A stretch of DNA of 62,418 nt from Mucilaginibacter sp. OK098 (GCF_900142915.1 NZ_FRCM01000003.1:1-62418), one strand, 5' to 3'. Counted from the stretch's first letter, positions 26,345 through 35,716 are shown. The notes: a model not told the origin generated them from the sequence alone. Made by a program: numbers and translations.

Positions 26345-27340
26345 TCCTTTAGCACCTGGCTTCAATGCTCCCTTAAGCTCGGGGTTTTGGGCAGGCAATA
26401 CGGATACTTCTTTTAAAACTTCGGTTTGCTGAACACTTACGGCATAATCTGCAGGTTCAATATGGCTGCCAATTGCTTCGGCGTAAACCTGCGTAAACTC
26501 GGCGCCTATGTATAAAATGGCAGCTGTGTAATAGATCCAGACTAAAATAACAATAATTGAACCCGCTGCACCATAAGCAGAACCTTGTGCTGTGTATTGA
26601 ATATACAAGCTTATACCATACTGACCCAGCATAAAAAGGAGTGCCGTAAAAATTGACCCCGACCGCACGTCTTTCCACCGGATTTTAACATCAGGCAGAA
26701 ACTTAAATATTATCCCAAATAATGTTGTAATTACAATAAGCGTAATGCCCAGGTTTACCCCCTTTAATATTGGGCCGGTTATTGCTGGTAAAAAGTGTTC
26801 TATTCTTTTCCCCAATGCATCTATAATAAAATTCACCAATAATGATGCTAATAGTAAAAACCCCAGGCTTATAATTAATGAAAATGAGAGAAATCTGTTT
26901 TGGACCAATTTTAACCAGCCTTTTTTGGGTTTAGCCTTTACTCTCCAAATAATATTCAATGAATCCTGGATTTCTACAAAAATGCTGCTTGCACCTATTA
27001 ATAAAACGGCAACCCCAATAATGACGGCAGTGCCTGATTTGCCCGACAGCTGAAGATGCTTTAATATATCTTGCACCTGAAGGGCTGCCTGCGCACCTAT
27101 ATAATGGGCAATTTGCGGGTATAAAGCGTTTGTTGCTGCATCATGCCCCCAAACCAGGCCAGCTATTGAAATAACGAGGATGAGTAAGGGTGCTATTGAA
27201 AAAATGGTGTAGTAGGCTAATGAGGCACTTAATTTTAAGCCATTATCACTAATAAAACCCATAAAGGTTGCTACCAATACTCTCCAGAATTCCTTAAAAT
27301 ATGCTATACTGAAAATTTTCATGCCGGTTTTAAATGCCAT
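26336..27340 (-). CDS. YihY/BrkB-family inner membrane protein
   Basis: This 334-residue protein has about six membrane segments (near residues 35-57, 95-118, 140-170, 185-212, 218-240 and 248-275). It has the family's LSASLAYYTIFSIAPLLILVIS start and a GAAGSIIVILVWIYYTAAILYIGAEFT end. The family has been called ribonuclease BN in old annotations; that name is not supported by its membrane topology. Transport or envelope roles are proposed but unproven. The cytoplasmic tail ends in a sequence whose final codons come from a repeat. It faces dacB tail to tail. Confidence 0.85.
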   Translation of the reverse strand: MAFKTGMKIFSIAYFKEFWRVLVATFMGFISDNGLKLSASLAYYTIFSIAPLLILVISIAGLVWGHDAATNALYPQIAHYIGAQAALQVQDILKHLQLSGKSGTAVIIGVAVLLIGASSIFVEIQDSLNIIWRVKAKPKKGWLKLVQNRFLSFSLIISLGFLLLASLLVNFIIDALGKRIEHFLPAITGPILKGVNLGITLIVITTLFGIIFKFLPDVKIRWKDVRSGSIFTALLFMLGQYGISLYIQYTAQGSAYGAAGSIIVILVWIYYTAAILYIGAEFTQVYAEAIGSHIEPADYAVSVQQTEVLKEVSVLPAQNPELKGALKPGAKGSS

Positions 27341-27435
27341 TGTAAACTAAAATATTGTTTCACCTTATTAACTATCATTTATAACAATATTTAATAACCA
27401 AAAATGTTTGCGTGGGGGTTTTAAATCATTTACTA

Positions 27436-28116
27436 TCAAATAGCTGAAAATGGAATATCAAGCAGCGGATAATTTGCCCATCCGTTAAAATCATAGTGCC
27501 ACCATTCTGTTGCTATAACCTTAAATCCGTGTGCCTGCATTACACTTTTCAGCAGCTCCCGGTTTACAATTTTCTGTTGGGGTAAATCAGGATAGTTGGC
27601 ACCGGCCTTTCTGCTAAAGCCATCAAAACCTGTTGGCATATCCAACTCTTTACCTGTTTTTAAATCAACAAGGCTCAGATCAATAGCGCAGCCACGGTTG
27701 TGTTTGGAACCTTTACGCGGATCGGCAACAAAATTGGTATCGGGGGTTACTTCGTAAAACTTTTCGGTAATAGTATAGGGGCGATAGGCATCATATATTT
27801 TTAACCCTAGTCCTCGGGTTTTCAAATCGGCTTCCACATCCTTTAAAGCCATTACAACCGGCAGTCTGGCAAAAGCCCGGGCCTGCGGATACATGCGATG
27901 GTGCGTAAAATTATTCGTAGTAGCATATCTTATATCCAATACAATTTCAGGAATGTATTTTTTAATTTCTACCAGGCGCGAATCAGGATGCTCTTTTATT
28001 TCCTGCTGATAGCTTTTCAGTCCCATTACTTTTGAGCTATCAATATATTTATAGTGCTGCCCTAAAGCCATGTTAAAGATCATTACAAAAAGATTGAACA
28101 AAAGACAACGTTTCAT
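27436..28116 (-). CDS. D-alanyl-D-alanine dipeptidase (VanX/DdpX, M15D)
   Basis: This 226-residue exported protein has a signal peptide (residues 1-19). The zinc site is visible as SKHNRGCAIDLSLVD (His and Asp ligands, about 137-150) and the third ligand and catalytic Glu as ATEWWHYDFNGW near 200. The DIRYATTNNFTHHRMYP segment is also typical. It cleaves D-Ala-D-Ala. Its start is 2 bases after the stop of alanine dehydrogenase, so the genes are co-transcribed: one frees D-Ala in the periplasm and the other consumes alanine, which suggests recycling of cell-wall alanine. It is unlikely to be a vancomycin-resistance gene here, as vanA/H are absent. Confidence 0.88.
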   Translation of the reverse strand: MKRCLLFNLFVMIFNMALGQHYKYIDSSKVMGLKSYQQEIKEHPDSRLVEIKKYIPEIVLDIRYATTNNFTHHRMYPQARAFARLPVVMALKDVEADLKTRGLGLKIYDAYRPYTITEKFYEVTPDTNFVADPRKGSKHNRGCAIDLSLVDLKTGKELDMPTGFDGFSRKAGANYPDLPQQKIVNRELLKSVMQAHGFKVIATEWWHYDFNGWANYPLLDIPFSAI

Positions 28117-28118
28117 AT

Positions 28119-29345
28119 TTAACGATGGGAAACAATAAGCAGGTCGAGGTCTTTGCAGGGAATGGAAAACCGCTCGCCGATATACTTATTGGTCAGTTGT
28201 CCTTTATAAATATAAACAGAATCGCGCATGCCCGATTTTGCCCAGATCAAGTCTTTCAAGCTGCCGTGCTCACCGATATCCAGCAAAATAGGTGCAAAAA
28301 TATTGGTAAGTGCATAAGTAGCCGTACGTGCAACCCGCGATGCTATATTAGGCACACAGTAATGGATAACATCGTGTTTTCTGAAAACGGGGTGAGTATG
28401 ATTAGTTACCTCTGATGTTTCAAAGCAGCCCCCCTGGTCAATACTTACATCAATGATAACCGAATTAGGCTTCATCCGGCTTACTGTTGCCTCTGATACA
28501 ATACAAGGACTCCTGCCATCTTCGGCGCGCATAGCGCCTATGGCGACATCGCAGGTGGTTATGGCTTTTTCTAAAACTATAGGCTGCACTACCGAGGTAA
28601 ATACCCGGCTGCCTATATTATTTTGCAGCCTGCGCAGCTTATAAATTGAAGGATCGAAAACTTTCACCTCGGCTCCCAGCGATATAGCAGCCCGGGCTGC
28701 ATACTCGCCCACAGTACCCGCGCCCAATATTACAATTTCGGTTGGCGGCACACCTGTTATGCCTCCCAACATTAAACCTTTACCATCAAATATATTGCTC
28801 AGATATTCTGCCGCTATTAATATAGATGTAGCGCCAACAATTTCACTCATGGCTCGCACCACGCTTAATGAATTGCCTTCATCACGTAAATGCTCAAAAC
28901 AAAGCGCGGTGATCTTTTTACTGATCAGTGCGTTAATGGTTTCAGACTTAAGGGTTGATAACTGCAACGCCGAGATCAGCGTTTGACCGGGTTTCATCAT
29001 CTCAATCTCGCCCTGCGTTGGCGGAGCTATTTTTATGATGATATCCGCTTCGTATAATTTTTTGGTATCGTAAACAATTTGTGCCCCCTGCTCGCTGTAA
29101 TCCTTATCCGAAAAATTGGCAGCCTGCCCGGCATTGCTTTCCAGCATTACTTCGTGGCCGTTATTTATTAATAGGGCAACAGATAAAGGTGTTAGCGGGA
29201 TCCTGTTTTCCTGGAAGGAGATCTCCTTGGGAATTCCGATATAAAGTTTATTTTTTTTATTCTTTACCTCCAGCATTGACTCCTGGGGCTGCATCAAAGC
29301 TTGCTTCGCAATGTCTGAAAACCCACTATATTTCCCTGAACTCAT
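28119..29345 (-). CDS. ald: Alanine dehydrogenase
   Basis: This 408-residue enzyme oxidises L-alanine to pyruvate and ammonia with NAD+. The N-terminal domain has IGIPKEISFQENRIPLTP (about 33-50). The Rossmann motif is VILGAGTVGEYAARAA (about 205-220), with D-x-S following in VFDPS. CxDVAIGAM and IVDVSIDQGGCFETS-like motifs (here VIIDVSIDQGG) are conserved. It carries about 30 extra N-terminal residues compared with the usual 370, a common form in Bacteroidota. It lies between tsaE (51 bases upstream) and the dipeptidase (2 bases downstream). Confidence 0.9.
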   Translation of the reverse strand: MSSGKYSGFSDIAKQALMQPQESMLEVKNKKNKLYIGIPKEISFQENRIPLTPLSVALLINNGHEVMLESNAGQAANFSDKDYSEQGAQIVYDTKKLYEADIIIKIAPPTQGEIEMMKPGQTLISALQLSTLKSETINALISKKITALCFEHLRDEGNSLSVVRAMSEIVGATSILIAAEYLSNIFDGKGLMLGGITGVPPTEIVILGAGTVGEYAARAAISLGAEVKVFDPSIYKLRRLQNNIGSRVFTSVVQPIVLEKAITTCDVAIGAMRAEDGRSPCIVSEATVSRMKPNSVIIDVSIDQGGCFETSEVTNHTHPVFRKHDVIHYCVPNIASRVARTATYALTNIFAPILLDIGEHGSLKDLIWAKSGMRDSVYIYKGQLTNKYIGERFSIPCKDLDLLIVSHR

Positions 29346-29396
29346 TATGTATTAATTTCTGGCTGATGAAGTTAAGCAAAAAACGTTTAAGTTAAA

Positions 29397-29813
29397 TTAA
29401 ATTTGCTTAATAATTATCTGCCGGGAATTATCATCAAGCGCTTTAATGTTAATATTGATATAATGTGCAGGCAGCAAGTCGGGAATCTTTTCGGGCCATT
29501 CAATAAAGCAGTAAGCATCCGAATAAAAGTATTCTTCGTAGCCCATATCCAGCGCCTCAGTTTGGTTTTTCAGGCGATAAAAATCAAAATGATAGATCCT
29601 GTTTTTTGTGCCGGTATATTCGTTTACTATGGAGAAGGTAGGGCTTGTTACCGGTTCAGTTGTACCCAGGCTTTCGCATAGCGATTTGATGAGCGTGGTT
29701 TTGCCTGCGCCCATATCGCCATAAAAAAGAAAGATCCGCGTGTCTTTTGCAAATGAAACTATTTCAGATGCGATGGACGGAAGTTGAGTAAGAGAGCTGG
29801 CGGTTAAAAGCAT
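29397..29813 (-). CDS. tsaE: tRNA threonylcarbamoyladenosine ATPase TsaE
   Basis: This 138-residue P-loop protein has Walker A YGDMGAGKTT (G32-T40), the SPTFSIVNEY motif (about 59-68) and FYRL. It is needed with TsaB, TsaC and TsaD to make t6A37 in tRNAs that read ANN codons. Length is normal. It lies downstream of porX (about 210 bases that contain repeats) and upstream of ald in one orientation. The porX-tsaE-ald order recurs in this phylum, to my knowledge, but a functional link is not evident. Confidence 0.9.
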   Translation of the reverse strand: MLLTASSLTQLPSIASEIVSFAKDTRIFLFYGDMGAGKTTLIKSLCESLGTTEPVTSPTFSIVNEYTGTKNRIYHFDFYRLKNQTEALDMGYEEYFYSDAYCFIEWPEKIPDLLPAHYININIKALDDNSRQIIIKQI

Positions 29814-29833
29814 AGGTGTTATTTCTTTGAGCC

Positions 29834-29866
29834 AGACTTACGAAGTTTTGAAAACTTCGTAAGTCT
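29834..29866. repeat. Palindromic repeat, copy 1 (acttacgaagtttt family)
   Basis: A perfect 33-base palindrome: a 16-bp stem agacttacgaagtttt with a single central base. Related copies are at 52312-52344 and 57131-57165. It lies in the gap between the end of porX and the start of tsaE. Confidence 0.85.
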
Positions 29867-29891
29867 TATGCCGCTTCATCGCATTATTTTT

Positions 29892-29975
29892 TTGAACCAT
29901 GATTTATGGGATTAATGGATTATCATGATCTAAGCAAATCAAGAAATCTTTAAATCAAGTAAATCATGGTTCAGA
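29892..29975. repeat. Mirrored repeat, gaaccatgattta arms, 3' of porX
   Basis: The left arm (29892-29909) reads ttgaaccatgatttatgg; the right arm (29957-29975) ends taaatcatggttcaga. The middle holds AT-rich words (taatggattatcatgat, aaatcaagaaatcttt). A related element with gaaccgggatt arms is upstream of porX at 31606-31703. Confidence 0.75.
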
Positions 29976-30023
29976 CAACTCGCAATGACAAGTAAGCAGA
30001 CGATCAAAAATAAAAATAATATT

Positions 30024-31577
30024 TTACTTAGGCCCGTAAACCGCAATCGGGATCAAAACTTCTTCTAATGAAATGCCCCCGTGTTGGAAAGTTTCATTAT
30101 AAAAGTTAACAAAATGATTGTAGTTGTTTGGGTAAACAAAATAGCTGTCTTCCTTGGCAAACACAAAGCTTGAGCTTACATGCAGCTTGGGCAGCATAGC
30201 ATCATGCGGATTACGAACATGGAATACTTCTTTCGGGTTAAAGTTCAGGTTTTTACCTTGTTTGTAACGCAGGTTGGTATTGGTATTCCTGTCGCCCACA
30301 ATTTTACTTGGATTTTTAACCCGGATAGTGCCGTGATCAGTAGTGATAACAACCCTTACCTGTTTTGCAGCTAAAAACTTAAGCAGGTCAAACAGTGGCG
30401 AATGCTCAAACCACGACAGCGTTAATGAACGATAAGCGGCATCATCACTTGCCAGTTCGCGGATCATTTGCATATCCGTACGTGCATGCGATAACATATC
30501 AACAAAATTGTAAACCACCACATTCAGCTCATTACTCATCAGGTTACTTACCGACTCATTCAGCGCACGGCCCTCATCAATATTTAAAATTTTATGATAA
30601 GAGTGTTTAACATCCCTGCGCATAACACGTTTTAGCTGGTCGGTAATAAAGTTGCCTTCAAATAAATTCTTTCCGCCTTCGTCTTCATCATTCTGCCACA
30701 TTTCGGGGTAGCGTTTTTCCATATCCAAAGGCATCAGGCCCGAGAAGATGGCATTACGTGCATATTGGGTGGCAGTTGGTAATATGCTGTAATAAGCATC
30801 TTCCTCTTCCAGTCTGAAATATTCTGTTAAAATAGGATTGATGATCTTAAACTGATCATAACGTAAATTATCAATCAAAATAAAAAACACCGGCCCTTTT
30901 CCGTCAAGCAGCGGAAAAACCTTCTTTTTAAGTAACTGTGACGAGTTGATCGGTGCATTTTCCGGCTCTTTTAACCACCTTAAATAATTACGTTCAATAA
31001 ATTTGCAGAACTGAACATTGGCCTCAGCTTTTTGCAGGGTCAGGATCTCGTGCATCCCGGCATCTTCAAGTTGTTCCAGTTCCAGTTCCCAGTAAATGAG
31101 TTTTTTATAAACGTCAACCCATTCCTGGTAGCTCAGGTTATCATTCAGTGTCATGCCCAGGTTCCTGAAATCCTGCTGGTAAGCCATGGTAGTTTTTTCG
31201 GTAACCAGGCGCTTATTTTCAGTAAGTTTTTTTATAGTAAGCTGAATCTGCTTCGGGTTTACCGGCTTAATCAGGTAATCATCAATTTTTGAGCCTATGG
31301 CATCCTCCATCAGGTATTCTTCCTCGTTTTTGGTGATCAAAACAATAGGAACATCATTATTGATATTTTTTATTTGCGACAATGTTTCCAAGCCGGTTAA
31401 GCCGGGCATATTTTCATCTAAAAAAACAAGATCGAAATGGTTATTTTTGAACGCTTCAACAGCATCGTTGCCATTGGTTACGGTAGTAAGCTTGTAGCCT
31501 TTTTCGGTTAAGAAAAGTACATGGGGTTTTAAAAGGTCAATTTCGTCATCAGCCCATAATATGGTGGTATCCTGCAT
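30024..31577 (-). CDS. porX: PorX, response regulator with PglZ phosphatase domain
   Basis: This 517-residue protein has a receiver domain at 1-120 (D10/D11, phosphoacceptor D54 in LVFLDENMPGLTG, K104 in YLIKPVNP), a helical linker and, from about 200, a PglZ/alkaline-phosphatase-like domain (FFILIDNLRYDQF, VITTDHGTIRV, FQHGGISLEEVLIPI). In Porphyromonas and Flavobacterium, PorX with the kinase PorY controls type IX secretion, and its PglZ domain degrades nucleotide second messengers; this is established for the family. The protein is soluble. PorY is not in the window. It is the first gene of the porX-tsaE-ald-dipeptidase unit. Confidence 0.93.
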   Translation of the reverse strand: MQDTTILWADDEIDLLKPHVLFLTEKGYKLTTVTNGNDAVEAFKNNHFDLVFLDENMPGLTGLETLSQIKNINNDVPIVLITKNEEEYLMEDAIGSKIDDYLIKPVNPKQIQLTIKKLTENKRLVTEKTTMAYQQDFRNLGMTLNDNLSYQEWVDVYKKLIYWELELEQLEDAGMHEILTLQKAEANVQFCKFIERNYLRWLKEPENAPINSSQLLKKKVFPLLDGKGPVFFILIDNLRYDQFKIINPILTEYFRLEEEDAYYSILPTATQYARNAIFSGLMPLDMEKRYPEMWQNDEDEGGKNLFEGNFITDQLKRVMRRDVKHSYHKILNIDEGRALNESVSNLMSNELNVVVYNFVDMLSHARTDMQMIRELASDDAAYRSLTLSWFEHSPLFDLLKFLAAKQVRVVITTDHGTIRVKNPSKIVGDRNTNTNLRYKQGKNLNFNPKEVFHVRNPHDAMLPKLHVSSSFVFAKEDSYFVYPNNYNHFVNFYNETFQHGGISLEEVLIPIAVYGPK

Positions 31578-31605
31578 GGTATATATTTTAAGTAGTATGT
31601 ATGTT

Positions 31606-31703
31606 TCTGAACCGGGATTAAGGGGATTTATGGATTGACCGGATAGATGAAATTAAGTATTTTAATCTGTAAATCGTTAAAATCTTATAAATCCGGGTTC
31701 AGA
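31606..31703. repeat. Mirrored repeat, tctgaaccgggatt arms, 5' of porX
   Basis: The left arm (31606-31632, tctgaaccgggattaagggg) is mirrored by aaatccgggttcaga at 31689-31703. The middle repeats AT-rich words such as taatctgtaaatc and aaatcttataaatcc. It lies in the shared upstream region of porX and the HD-domain gene. Confidence 0.75.
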
Positions 31704-31826
31704 CAAAAATATTAAACCCCAAAGCACGGCTTTTGTTGTAACTTATTAAAGGGATTAACATAAATTAACAAATATAAGACACAGCTATTACCTTTATTTA
31801 ACATTTTTGCACAGTTTATATCCACA

Positions 31827-33062
31827 TTGAATAAAAAGAAAATAATTAACGATCCTGTTTATGGGTTTATCAGTATCCCTACGGAGCTGATATTTGACCT
31901 GATTGAACACCCTTATTTTCAGCGGTTACGGTATATTAAGCAAGTGGGCATGACTCACCTGGTGTATCCCGGCGCGCTGCATACCCGTTTTCATCATGCG
32001 TTGGGCGCTATGCACCTGATGAGTATGGCCATTGAAACCTTGCGCAATAAGGGGCAGGAAATTTCGCCTGAGGAGGAAGAAGCTGTTACCATCGCTATAC
32101 TACTGCATGATATAGGCCATGGCCCGTTTTCGCACGCGCTGGAAGAAAGTATAGTTGAAAATATCTCACACGAAGATATCTCCACCATGATTATGCAAAG
32201 GCTTAACCTGCAATTTAACGGCAGGCTTAGCATGGCTATAAATATTTTTGAGGGGAACTATCCGCACCAATTTTTACATCAACTGGTATCAAGTCAGCTT
32301 GATATGGACAGGCTGGACTATCTGAATCGTGATAGCTTTTTTACAGGTGTTTCTGAAGGTGTGATCAGTTCTGACAGGATCATCAAAATGCTCAACATAA
32401 TTGACGACCAGATAGTGGTTGAAGAAAAAGGCATTTATTCTATCGAGAAGTTTTTGATAGCCCGAAGACTAATGTACTGGCAGGTTTACCTGCACAAAAC
32501 GGTAATAGCGGCAGAACAAACGCTGGTAAAAATATTGAAACGCAGCCGCGAGCTGGCCATGCAGGGAGAAGAAATTTTCACAACACCTGCACTGAGCAAA
32601 TTCCTGAAAAAGCCTGTCAGCCGCGATGCTTTTATGAATGAGGATCATTACCTGGAAACCTTTGCCAGCCTGGACGATACCGATATTATGGCAGCCGTAA
32701 AGATGTGGGAAGGGAATGATGACTTTGTTTTATCAAAATTATGCAAAGACCTTGTTCAGCGCGATTTGTACAAAGTTGACATTACCAACGAGCCGCCTGA
32801 TAAACAATTTATTGCCAAACTGATAAAGAGAGCGGTTGAAAAGTACAACATCAGCGAGCATGAGGCATCCTACTTTGTATTTGAAGATACCATCCGTAAC
32901 AAAGCCTATAAACCAGGCGATGGCAATATTTGGATCCTGATGAAAGATGGATCAATAAAAGACATTACGGAAGCCAGCGATAACTCAAATTTGGGAGCAT
33001 TAGCAAAAACCGTAAAAAAACACATACTTTGTTATAAAAAGGAGTTGATTAGGTTGGATTGA
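31827..33062 (+). CDS. HD-domain phosphohydrolase (dGTPase/SAMHD1-like)
   Basis: The likely start is a TTG at 31827: it opens the family-typical beginning NKKKIINDPVYGFI and no ATG precedes it in frame. The protein is 411 residues. HD-domain metal residues are seen in HTRFHHALGAMHLM (about 52-65), LLHDIGHGPFSHALE (about 94-108) and SSQLDMDRLDYLNRD (about 153-167). The family hydrolyses dNTPs or other nucleotides in the cytoplasm; the substrate here is unknown. It precedes lpxD by 120 bases. The last codons (GAG TTG ATT AGG TTG) contain the same word that is repeated just after the stop. Confidence 0.85.
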   Translation: MNKKKIINDPVYGFISIPTELIFDLIEHPYFQRLRYIKQVGMTHLVYPGALHTRFHHALGAMHLMSMAIETLRNKGQEISPEEEEAVTIAILLHDIGHGPFSHALEESIVENISHEDISTMIMQRLNLQFNGRLSMAINIFEGNYPHQFLHQLVSSQLDMDRLDYLNRDSFFTGVSEGVISSDRIIKMLNIIDDQIVVEEKGIYSIEKFLIARRLMYWQVYLHKTVIAAEQTLVKILKRSRELAMQGEEIFTTPALSKFLKKPVSRDAFMNEDHYLETFASLDDTDIMAAVKMWEGNDDFVLSKLCKDLVQRDLYKVDITNEPPDKQFIAKLIKRAVEKYNISEHEASYFVFEDTIRNKAYKPGDGNIWILMKDGSIKDITEASDNSNLGALAKTVKKHILCYKKELIRLD

Positions 33063-33143
33063 GTTGATTAGGTTGAGTAAGTTATCTATACATAGCTGAG
33101 TTCAACAACCCAATCAACCACTCACTTAATCAACCTAATCAAC
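33043..33143. repeat. Mirrored word-repeat hairpin at end of HD-domain gene
   Basis: The left arm (33043-33083) repeats gttgattaggttg and starts inside the HD gene. The right arm (33103-33143) repeats its complement (caacctaatcaact, cccaatcaacc). The loop is about 20 bases. Confidence 0.85.
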
Positions 33144-33182
33144 TAATTTTGTTACTATACTATTAACGATTAAATTTGCCCG

Positions 33183-34223
33183 ATGCAATTTACCGCACAG
33201 CAATTAGCTTTGATGCTTAATGGAACAGTTGAAGGTGACCCCGCAGTGCAGGTAAATCAACTTGGCAAGATAGAGGAGGCACAGGCAGGTTCACTGTCGT
33301 TTTTGGCTAATCCCAAATATGAGCAATACCTGTACACAACAGATGCGTCTGCTGTAATAGTTAATAATGACCAGGCACTTGCCCAGCCGGTTAAAGCAAC
33401 ACTGATACGTGTAGACAATGCTTACAGCGCTATTACCGTGCTTTTGGAGATGTATAACACCCTCAAATTAAACAAAACCGGTATTGAACAGCCCAGCTTT
33501 ATCCACCCATCAGCAACGATAGGCGAAAATGCTTATATAGGCGCCTTCGCATATATAGGGCCAAATGTTAAAATTGGGAATAACTGCAAAATTTATCCGC
33601 AAACCTATATTGCCGATGATGTGGAGCTTGCCGATAACGTTACCTTATATGCCGGTGTAAAAGTTTATTTTGATTGCAAAATAGGCAACAATGTAATTAT
33701 TCATTCAGGCACTATAATTGGCGCCGATGGCTTCGGCTTTGCTCCGGTTGGCGATGGCACTTACAGTAAAATAGCCCAGATTGGCAATGTTGTGATTGAG
33801 GATGATGTTGAAATAGGTTCCAACACAACTATCGACAGGGCAACTATGGGATCAACCATAATCCGCAAGGGTGTAAAGCTTGATAACCTGATCCAGGTGG
33901 CACATAATGTTGAGATCATGTCAAATACGGTTGTTGCTGCTCAAACAGGCATATCAGGAAGTACAAAAGTTGGTGAAAATTGTATTATTGGTGGGCAGGT
34001 TGGCATTGTTGGACACATCAGCATAGCTAAAGGCACACAGATTCAGGCACAGTCGGGCATAAGCCGTTCATTAACTGAAGAAGGGAAAAAATGGATGGGT
34101 TCACCGGCGCAGCCCTACTCAAATCACATGCGTTCACAAATTGTGATTAACCGCTTACCCGAATTAGAGAAAAAAATTAACGAACTGGAAAAAATAATTA
34201 CGGAATTGAAGAAAGGTCATTAG
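33183..34223 (+). CDS. lpxD: UDP-3-O-acylglucosamine N-acyltransferase LpxD
   Basis: This 346-residue enzyme adds the second acyl chain to UDP-3-O-acyl-GlcN in lipid A synthesis (cytosolic, uses acyl-ACP). The N-terminal uridine-binding domain (1-100) includes GSLSFLANPKYEQYL. From about 105 a left-handed beta-helix of hexapeptide repeats (IGENAY, IGAFAY, IGPNVK, IGNNCK) is followed by the catalytic region (VQVAHNVEI; His about 240) and a C-terminal helix (PELEKKINELEKIITELKK). Length is normal. It is the first of three adjacent lipid A genes. Its last codons GGT CAT TAG are the first word of the following repeat. Confidence 0.93.
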   Translation: MQFTAQQLALMLNGTVEGDPAVQVNQLGKIEEAQAGSLSFLANPKYEQYLYTTDASAVIVNNDQALAQPVKATLIRVDNAYSAITVLLEMYNTLKLNKTGIEQPSFIHPSATIGENAYIGAFAYIGPNVKIGNNCKIYPQTYIADDVELADNVTLYAGVKVYFDCKIGNNVIIHSGTIIGADGFGFAPVGDGTYSKIAQIGNVVIEDDVEIGSNTTIDRATMGSTIIRKGVKLDNLIQVAHNVEIMSNTVVAAQTGISGSTKVGENCIIGGQVGIVGHISIAKGTQIQAQSGISRSLTEEGKKWMGSPAQPYSNHMRSQIVINRLPELEKKINELEKIITELKKGH

Positions 34224-34299
34224 TCATTAAGTCATTGGTCATTAGTGAGGATATCCCAGGGCGCTAAGACCAATGACAACTGACTAATGACCAATGACC
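34215..34299. repeat. Mirrored word-repeat hairpin lpxD/lpxC
   Basis: Four copies of the word gtcatta/gtcattgg (34215-34246), starting in the last lpxD codons, are mirrored by caatgacaactgactaatgacc at 34270-34299. It ends 7 bases before the lpxC-fabZ ATG. Confidence 0.85.
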
Positions 34300-34306
34300 A
34301 TAAAAC

Positions 34307-35716
34307 ATGAATGTAAAACAAAAAACTATTAAGGCACCGGTTTCGGTTTCAGGCACGGGTTTACATACCGGGCAAAGCGTTACCATGACCTTTAATCCTG
34401 CTCCTGAAAATCATGGTTATAAATTCAGGCGGGTTGATATAGAAGGATCGCCTGTTATTGATGCGGATTGCGATAATGTAACAGATACTTCACGCGGAAC
34501 TACTATTACACAAAATGGCGCAAGCGTGAGCACCATTGAACACGTTTTGGCTGCATTGGTTGGCCTGGAGGTTGATAATGTATTAATTGATATGGATGGC
34601 CCTGAAACACCAATTATGGATGGCAGCTCTATCCAGTTTGTTGATGCGATAAAGGACATGGGGCTCGTTGAACAGGAAGCTGACCGCGAATACTATCACA
34701 TCCCCTATAACATTCACTACTCTGAGCCTGACCGTAAGGTTGAAATGGTGGCAATGCCTTTGGACGATTACCGTTTCACCTGTATGGTTGATTACAACTC
34801 GCAGGTTTTAGGCAGCCAGCATGCCAGTATCTCAACTATCTCTGAATTTAATAAAGAGATTGCCTCATGCCGCACTTTTTGCTTTTTGCACGAGCTGGAA
34901 ATGCTGTTAAAGCACGACCTGATAAAAGGTGGCGACCTTAACAATGCCATTGTAGTGGTTGATAAGGAAGTGGATGAAGAAGAATTAGCGCACCTTGCCA
35001 AGATCTTTAACCGTAAAGACATCAAAGTAGCGCCGCAAGGCATCCTGAATAATATTGAACTAAGGCATCAAAATGAACCGGCAAGGCACAAGTTGCTTGA
35101 TATGATTGGCGATTTGGCGCTGGTAGGTGTTCCGTTACGTGGTCATATTATGGCGGCAAGGCCCGGGCATGCGGCTAACGTAGCCTTTGCTAAAAAAATA
35201 AAAACCCTTATAAAAAAGGAAAGAAGCCGTAAGCATATTAAAATTTACGATCCGAATGCAAAGCCTGTGTACGATACCGTTCAGATAATGAACATTTTAC
35301 CGCACAGGCAGCCTATGTTAATGATAGATAAAATTCTTGAATTAACAAAAAGCCACGTGGTAGGCTTGAAAAATGTAACCATGAACGAAGAGATCTTCAG
35401 AGGGCATTTTCCGGGCACACCGTTATTTCCGGGAGTGTTGCAAATTGAGGCAATGGCACAAACAGGAGGCATATTGGTATTAAATACTGTGCCCGATCCT
35501 GAAAATTATATTACCTTGTTCCTTAAAATAGAAAATGCCCGGTTTAAGGCGCCCGTTGTGCCTGGCGACACAATCATTTTTCATTGCAACCTGCTTGCCC
35601 CTATAAGGCGCGGAATTGCACAAATGAAGGGAATAGGAATGGTTGGCGAACGAGTAGTAGTTGAAGCCGAACTGATGGCACAAATAGTAAAAAGAACAAA
35701 AACTGAAGAAGCATGA
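34307..35716 (+). CDS. lpxC: Bifunctional LpxC deacetylase / FabZ dehydratase fusion
   Basis: This 469-residue two-domain enzyme. Residues 1-305 are LpxC, the zinc deacetylase that commits to lipid A synthesis (STIEHVLAALVGLEVDNV with zinc His, SCRTFCFLHELE, HKLLDMIGDLALVGVPLRGHI with zinc His and Asp). Residues about 320-469 are FabZ, 3-hydroxyacyl-ACP dehydratase (ILPHRQPMLMIDKI, EEIFRGHFPGTPLFPGVLQIEAMAQTGG with catalytic His and Glu). The fusion is normal for Bacteroidota and joins control of lipid A and fatty acid synthesis in one chain. Its stop overlaps lpxA as ATGA. Confidence 0.95.
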   Translation: MNVKQKTIKAPVSVSGTGLHTGQSVTMTFNPAPENHGYKFRRVDIEGSPVIDADCDNVTDTSRGTTITQNGASVSTIEHVLAALVGLEVDNVLIDMDGPETPIMDGSSIQFVDAIKDMGLVEQEADREYYHIPYNIHYSEPDRKVEMVAMPLDDYRFTCMVDYNSQVLGSQHASISTISEFNKEIASCRTFCFLHELEMLLKHDLIKGGDLNNAIVVVDKEVDEEELAHLAKIFNRKDIKVAPQGILNNIELRHQNEPARHKLLDMIGDLALVGVPLRGHIMAARPGHAANVAFAKKIKTLIKKERSRKHIKIYDPNAKPVYDTVQIMNILPHRQPMLMIDKILELTKSHVVGLKNVTMNEEIFRGHFPGTPLFPGVLQIEAMAQTGGILVLNTVPDPENYITLFLKIENARFKAPVVPGDTIIFHCNLLAPIRRGIAQMKGIGMVGERVVVEAELMAQIVKRTKTEEA

